Shown here: piece after piece, positions 60,418 to 64,000 of the stretch
Layout of the letters: each line of letters opens with the position of its first letter
Numbering within the stretch: the first letter of the stretch is position 1
Source: Chitinophagaceae bacterium
GTDB taxonomy: Bacteria > Bacteroidota > Bacteroidia > Chitinophagales > Chitinophagaceae
DNA: 64,000 bases
Assembly (NCBI GenBank): GCA_013140985.1
Contig: JABFRU010000048.1
Span: 1 to 64,000 of the forward strand
Direction: 5' to 3'
Position numbers and translations under genes: made by a program
Notes under the pieces: generated by a model
What the model saw: only the letters and a program-made list of their open reading frames with translations
Database searches by the model: none
What the model was told of the DNA's origin: nothing

Positions 60418-62697
60418 TTATTTTACTTTCAACAAGCTTGCATTAATGGCTACAACAACTGTGCTTACACTCATGAGTACAGCACCTGCAGCAGGACTTA
60501 GCAAGATTCCCATTTTATACAATACACCTGCCGCCAATGGTAAAGCCACTACATTATACCCGGTTGCCCAAATCAAATTCTGAATCATCTTTCTGTAAGT
60601 GGCTTTACCAAACTGAATTAGTGAAACAACATCTTTCGGGTTACTGTTTACCAGTACTATCCCTGCTGTTTCGGCGGCGATATCAGAACCTGAACCAACT
60701 GCAATACCTACATTGGCCTGTGCCAATGCAGGCGCATCATTTACACCATCACCTGTCATAGCAACAAATTCACCCTGGCTTTGCAGTTCTTTAATTTTTT
60801 CTAACTTCTGATGCGGTAATACTTCAGCAATAAAACTGTCCATGCCCAGCCGCTCACATACACCTTTTGCCACAGTTGCATTATCGCCTGTGAGCAATAT
60901 GGTCTTAATATTGTTTTCATGTAAGGTCTTTATAGCTTCTGCTGATTCTGGTCTTATTTCATCAGCCAGCGCAATTGAACCGGCAATATCATCATCAATT
61001 AATACAAATACAAGTGTCTCCTCAGCTTTTACTACTTCTTCTTTTGTTAAGAAAGTAAATTTTTCCTGCAGATAGCCTGGGCTTACTACCATCATATTCT
61101 TTCTGTCAATTATGCCAGATATTCCTTTACCCGTGATGGCTTCAAAGCCCATTACAGAAGGCAGCTCCATTTTCATTTCTTTGGCTTTGGATGTTATGCC
61201 CGTAGCAATGGGATGCTCGGAGTTTTGTTCAAGGGCTGCTGCGTATTGGAGTATCTGCTCTTTGGTGTATTTATCACTGTGCGTTACAAACCGCACTACC
61301 TGGAATTTGCCCACTGTTAACGTTCCTGTTTTATCAAATACCAATGTGGTTATTTTTCTTGCATTTTCAAAAGCCGTTCTGTTTTTAATCAGCAGTCCAT
61401 GTTTTGCAGATAAAGCTGTTGATTTTGCAACAACCAACGGCACAGCCAAACCTAAAGCATGAGGGCAACAAATTACAATTACCGTTACCATCCGCTCAAT
61501 AGAAAAGGCAAGGTCTTTCCCCGACAAATACCATACAAGAAAAGTAGTGATACCAGCTACTATTGCTATCAAGGTCAACCATTTTGCCGCCCGGTCTGCA
61601 ATTAATTGTGTTTTTGATTTTGACTTTTGTGCGTCCTGCACCAGCTTTATTACTTGCGATAGATAAGAATCAGCAGCACCATGAGATACAGAAATCCTTA
61701 TGGCTCCATTGCCATTGATGGAACCTGCAATCACTTTATCGCTTTTTATTTTTTCCACGGGTTTCGATTCGCCGGTAAGCATAGATTCGTTGAGGTAGCT
61801 TACACCATCCACTATTATACCATCAGCGGCAACTTTTTCGCCGGGTTTGATAAGTATAATATCATTCTCTTTAAGTGATTCCGTTTTTACATCGGTAATT
61901 TTTTCCCCGGTTACCAAATGTGCATCGTCCGGCATCAACTGAACCAATAACTCCAACTCTCTGGACGCACCTGCTACTGATTTCATTTCTATCCAATGGC
62001 CCAGGAGCATTATTAAAATAAGTGTTGCCAACTCCCAAAAAAAATCCATGCCTTTTAACCCAAACACAGTGGCTACGCTGTAGATGTAAGCAACTGAAAT
62101 GGCAAATGCCACCAATGTCATCATACCAGGGTTTTTGGCCCGCATTTCTCCAACAAGCCCTTTCAGGAATGGCCAGCCACCATAAAAAAACACAATGGAT
62201 GATAAAACAAGCAGCACATACTTTGAACCTATAAAGCTGATATGGAAATTTAACCAGTGCTGTATCATTTCAGATAACAGCATAATGGGTATGGTAAGTA
62301 CCAAAACAACATAAAACCTTTTTTTGAAATCAGAAATTCCTGACGAATGCGACCCATGCCCCTCATGAGATGCGGCTTTTGAAAGCGGCACCAACGTCAT
62401 TCCACATAAAGGGCATTTCCCCGGTTCATCCTGTACAATCTGCGGATGCATGGGGCAGGTATATTTCTGAAATCCTTTTGCTTTACTAATGTTTACTACA
62501 GGAGCAGGTTGTTCCTCTTGCCCCGTATGTTTTTCAACTTTAGTATGCCCATGATGATTTGAGTGACTTTCGCTTTGCTTGCTATTTAGCGGAATTAAGT
62601 TCATTCCACATTTAGGGCAATTGCCTGGTTTGTCCTGAATTATTTCAGGATGCATGGGGCAGGTGTATTGTTGTGGGGTTTGATGATTCTGGTCCAT
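60418..62697 (-). CDS. P1B-type copper-transporting ATPase (CPH type)
   Basis: 759 residues. Two N-terminal heavy-metal-binding (YHS-like) units at about 11-38 and 79-106 share the pattern YTCPMHPxIxQDxPGxCPxCGM, joined by His-rich linkers. Then come transmembrane helices, the actuator TGES (308-311), the intramembrane motif CPH (C411-P412-H413) and the phosphorylation site DKTGTLT (D455). CPH instead of CPC marks the P1B-3 (CopB) group, linked to Cu(II)/Cu(I) export. It should pump copper out of the cytosol. It lies 27 bp after the multicopper oxidase gene. Confidence 0.9.
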   Translation of the reverse strand: MDQNHQTPQQYTCPMHPEIIQDKPGNCPKCGMNLIPLNSKQSESHSNHHGHTKVEKHTGQEEQPAPVVNISKAKGFQKYTCPMHPQIVQDEPGKCPLCGMTLVPLSKAASHEGHGSHSSGISDFKKRFYVVLVLTIPIMLLSEMIQHWLNFHISFIGSKYVLLVLSSIVFFYGGWPFLKGLVGEMRAKNPGMMTLVAFAISVAYIYSVATVFGLKGMDFFWELATLILIMLLGHWIEMKSVAGASRELELLVQLMPDDAHLVTGEKITDVKTESLKENDIILIKPGEKVAADGIIVDGVSYLNESMLTGESKPVEKIKSDKVIAGSINGNGAIRISVSHGAADSYLSQVIKLVQDAQKSKSKTQLIADRAAKWLTLIAIVAGITTFLVWYLSGKDLAFSIERMVTVIVICCPHALGLAVPLVVAKSTALSAKHGLLIKNRTAFENARKITTLVFDKTGTLTVGKFQVVRFVTHSDKYTKEQILQYAAALEQNSEHPIATGITSKAKEMKMELPSVMGFEAITGKGISGIIDRKNMMVVSPGYLQEKFTFLTKEEVVKAEETLVFVLIDDDIAGSIALADEIRPESAEAIKTLHENNIKTILLTGDNATVAKGVCERLGMDSFIAEVLPHQKLEKIKELQSQGEFVAMTGDGVNDAPALAQANVGIAVGSGSDIAAETAGIVLVNSNPKDVVSLIQFGKATYRKMIQNLIWATGYNVVALPLAAGVLYKMGILLSPAAGAVLMSVSTVVVAINASLLKVK

Positions 62698-62724
62698 AAA
62701 AATATTGATGTTTTGTACGATGAA

Positions 62725-64000
62725 TTAATAGTGCCATGTTAATCCTATTCCCCATTTGTAATCGCTGTCATAATTTGTGCTGATGGAAAATGATTTCGCA
62801 ATCATATATCTTGCTGCTACATTATATTCCTTATCGGTATTTACACGGAAATCGAAAAAGAAATTATTGCTCAGGGGTAAATCCCGTCTTTCCAATTGCA
62901 GCCTTAAACGGCCTGTATGGTCAATCCTCCATTCGGAGCGAATTAGCATAGGCAGCAAATAGTAAAAGCCAGCATCAAAAACCCTTCGGTTATCCTTTGA
63001 GTTGGGCTTATTAGCTAATGGAAGTGTTTTATTTTTTCGGTAATCATAGCCTATATAAAAAGCGAGGTATTGTTTTTTGTCGAGGTAACGAAGTAGATGC
63101 GTTTCAGTTTCATAATCACCTTTCCAACTTGCTCGTCCTTCAAATTCCAATGCCATTTTATTGTTTGAGATATTTCCACTCAGCCATGCCCCTTGTGAAT
63201 GAACAGATAAGTCATACCAGGGATAGAGTATATTGTCTTCTTTCTTTAATTTGCGATAACCGGTTTTAGCGAATTCATTTTGCTCACTTCCTTCATAGCT
63301 TACAATACGAGCCATACCCGCCATCATGTGGTAAAGAATATGGCAATGAAAAAACCAATCCTTCTCTTCGTTTGCTTCAAACTCAATGGTAACTGTCTCC
63401 ATTGGTTTAATATCGAATGTATGTTTCAGTGGTGAATATTCGCCTTGTGCATTGATGAAGCGGAAGAAGTGGCCGTGCAGGTGCAGGGGGTGGCGCATCA
63501 TGGTATTATTGGTTAAAACAAACCTTACCCTTTCACCTTTGCGGATGAGAATTTTATCGGCTGTTGATAAAGTCTTAAAATCAAATGACCATACATAGCG
63601 CAGCATATTCCCTGTAAGTGTTAATTTAATTTCTCTTGGTTTCAAAGTTGAATCCAATGTTGTCGGGTGCAGTGCCCGGAGCATGTTATAATTAAATTCA
63701 CCGGGCATTGCCATATCCATTCCCTGCATATTTCCCATGTTCATGCCATCCATATTACTCATGTCCATATCCTTTTTTGTGGGAATGGTATCTGATGGCA
63801 TTTTCATTTCTTTCATATCCATGTTCTTCATGTCCATGTCGTTCATGTTCATACCACTCATATTCATGCTACCCATTTCCCTCATCATTTTAAAATAATC
63901 AAGTCTGGGAATATCAGGTGCATTCATTATAGGACCGTTCCCAAAATAACCGGATGAAAATCCTACTACATCCCATGAGGTAGCTCTTAATTCTGCAGTG
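62725..64000 (-). CDS. multicopper oxidase with C-terminal outer-membrane-like domain, 5' end outside window
   Basis: Only the C-terminal 425 residues are visible; the frame stays open to the window edge, so the ATG at 63927 is not the start. A Met-rich stretch (about 20 Met in 60 residues, MDMKNMDMKEMKM type) precedes the last cupredoxin domain with the trinuclear/T1 ligands HPLHLHGHFF and HCHILYHMMAGM. After it, about 190 residues of alternating aromatic β-strands ending in LTWHY look like an outer-membrane barrel of the CopB type. CopA-like oxidase and CopB-like barrel are usually separate genes. It oxidises Cu(I) in the periplasm. Confidence 0.8.
   Translation of the reverse strand, partial: TAELRATSWDVVGFSSGYFGNGPIMNAPDIPRLDYFKMMREMGSMNMSGMNMNDMDMKNMDMKEMKMPSDTIPTKKDMDMSNMDGMNMGNMQGMDMAMPGEFNYNMLRALHPTTLDSTLKPREIKLTLTGNMLRYVWSFDFKTLSTADKILIRKGERVRFVLTNNTMMRHPLHLHGHFFRFINAQGEYSPLKHTFDIKPMETVTIEFEANEEKDWFFHCHILYHMMAGMARIVSYEGSEQNEFAKTGYRKLKKEDNILYPWYDLSVHSQGAWLSGNISNNKMALEFEGRASWKGDYETETHLLRYLDKKQYLAFYIGYDYRKNKTLPLANKPNSKDNRRVFDAGFYYLLPMLIRSEWRIDHTGRLRLQLERRDLPLSNNFFFDFRVNTDKEYNVAARYMIAKSFSISTNYDSDYKWGIGLTWHY

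Larger units (their letters stand above)
28245..64000. mobile_element. integrative/mobilizable element (ICE-like), right end outside window
   Basis: The stretch groups genes typical of Bacteroidota conjugative or mobilizable elements: coupling protein, MobB relaxase and MobA-like protein with oriT-like repeats, RadC, DUF932, SSB, TraE (DUF4134), DUF1896-like, the giant methylase-helicase, plus cargo (Argonaute operon, YhcG nuclease, copper resistance). No integrase and no other transfer-channel genes are in view, so either they lie to the right or the element depends on a helper. The left boundary (28005-28244) is inferred from the change in gene content. Confidence 0.6.

Noticed and set aside
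63730-63927. Complete Met-rich oxidase starting at the ATG at 63927
   Set aside because: The frame stays open to the window edge and the upstream codons read as oxidase sequence, so the gene is cut by the window.

Overview
The window looks like a chromosome of a Bacteroidota bacterium, probably Chitinophagaceae-like. The signs are a huge secreted protease ending in a type IX secretion (Por) sorting domain, many SPII lipoproteins, few Shine-Dalgarno sequences, promoter boxes of the form TAnnTTTG, TlpA/DUF4369 and TPR-CHAT proteins, and a Bacteroidetes-type mobile element (TraE/DUF4134, MobB relaxase, DUF932, fused methylase-helicase). No rRNA, tRNA, CRISPR array or insertion sequence was found. 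Layout: (1) 1-4260 is the distal end of what I read as an integron gene-cassette array. Three attC-like sites of about 200 bp (107-308, 3086-3286, 4048-4260) separate two complete cassettes. In each cassette the first bases are perfectly complementary to the start of its own attC-like site, which is the signature of integron cassettes. One cassette carries an OLD-family ATPase/Toprim nuclease plus a class III nucleotidyl-cyclase-like protein; the other carries an HNH-type zinc protein. The integrase would lie left of the window. (2) 4300-27900 is mostly ordinary chromosome: a secreted TPR-CHAT protein, TlpA-like thioredoxin, trpG-trpF (with the usual catalytic Cys of TrpF replaced by Ser), an S9 peptidase, a type II restriction-modification pair (C5 methylase and overlapping HNH endonuclease) wedged beside tRNA-maturation genes (miaA, cca, tsaC), a GT4 glycosyltransferase, dapD, a cysteine-synthase-like enzyme and a T9SS metalloprotease. 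Small palindromic repeats sit exactly at several gene ends. (3) From about 28200 to the right edge is an integrative/mobilizable element. It starts with a YhcG/DUF1016 nuclease and then a minus-strand defence operon (35901 back to about 29896). That operon encodes an XRE regulator, a Cas4/AddB-like Fe-S PD-(D/E)XK nuclease, a long prokaryotic Argonaute with an intact DEDD tetrad, a small protein, an HExxH metallopeptidase, and two further small proteins, one membrane-bound. Its promoter region holds three palindromic operators on a 32-bp tandem period. Next come a PIF1-like helicase, the mobilization module (coupling protein, relaxase, MobA-like protein, probable oriT), RadC, DUF932, SSB, several strongly folded intergenic elements, regulators (LuxR-type membrane protein, LytTR-like protein), TraE and an 1829-residue methylase-helicase. 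(4) 58119-64000 is a copper-resistance cargo block on the minus strand: multicopper oxidase fused to a barrel-like C-terminus (cut by the window edge), CPH-type P1B ATPase, an extremely His-rich lipoprotein, a TlpA thioredoxin and a BNR-type lipoprotein. The most interesting objects are the Argonaute-nuclease-metallopeptidase operon and the OLD+cyclase cassette. All family assignments were made by eye from motifs; none was checked by database search.
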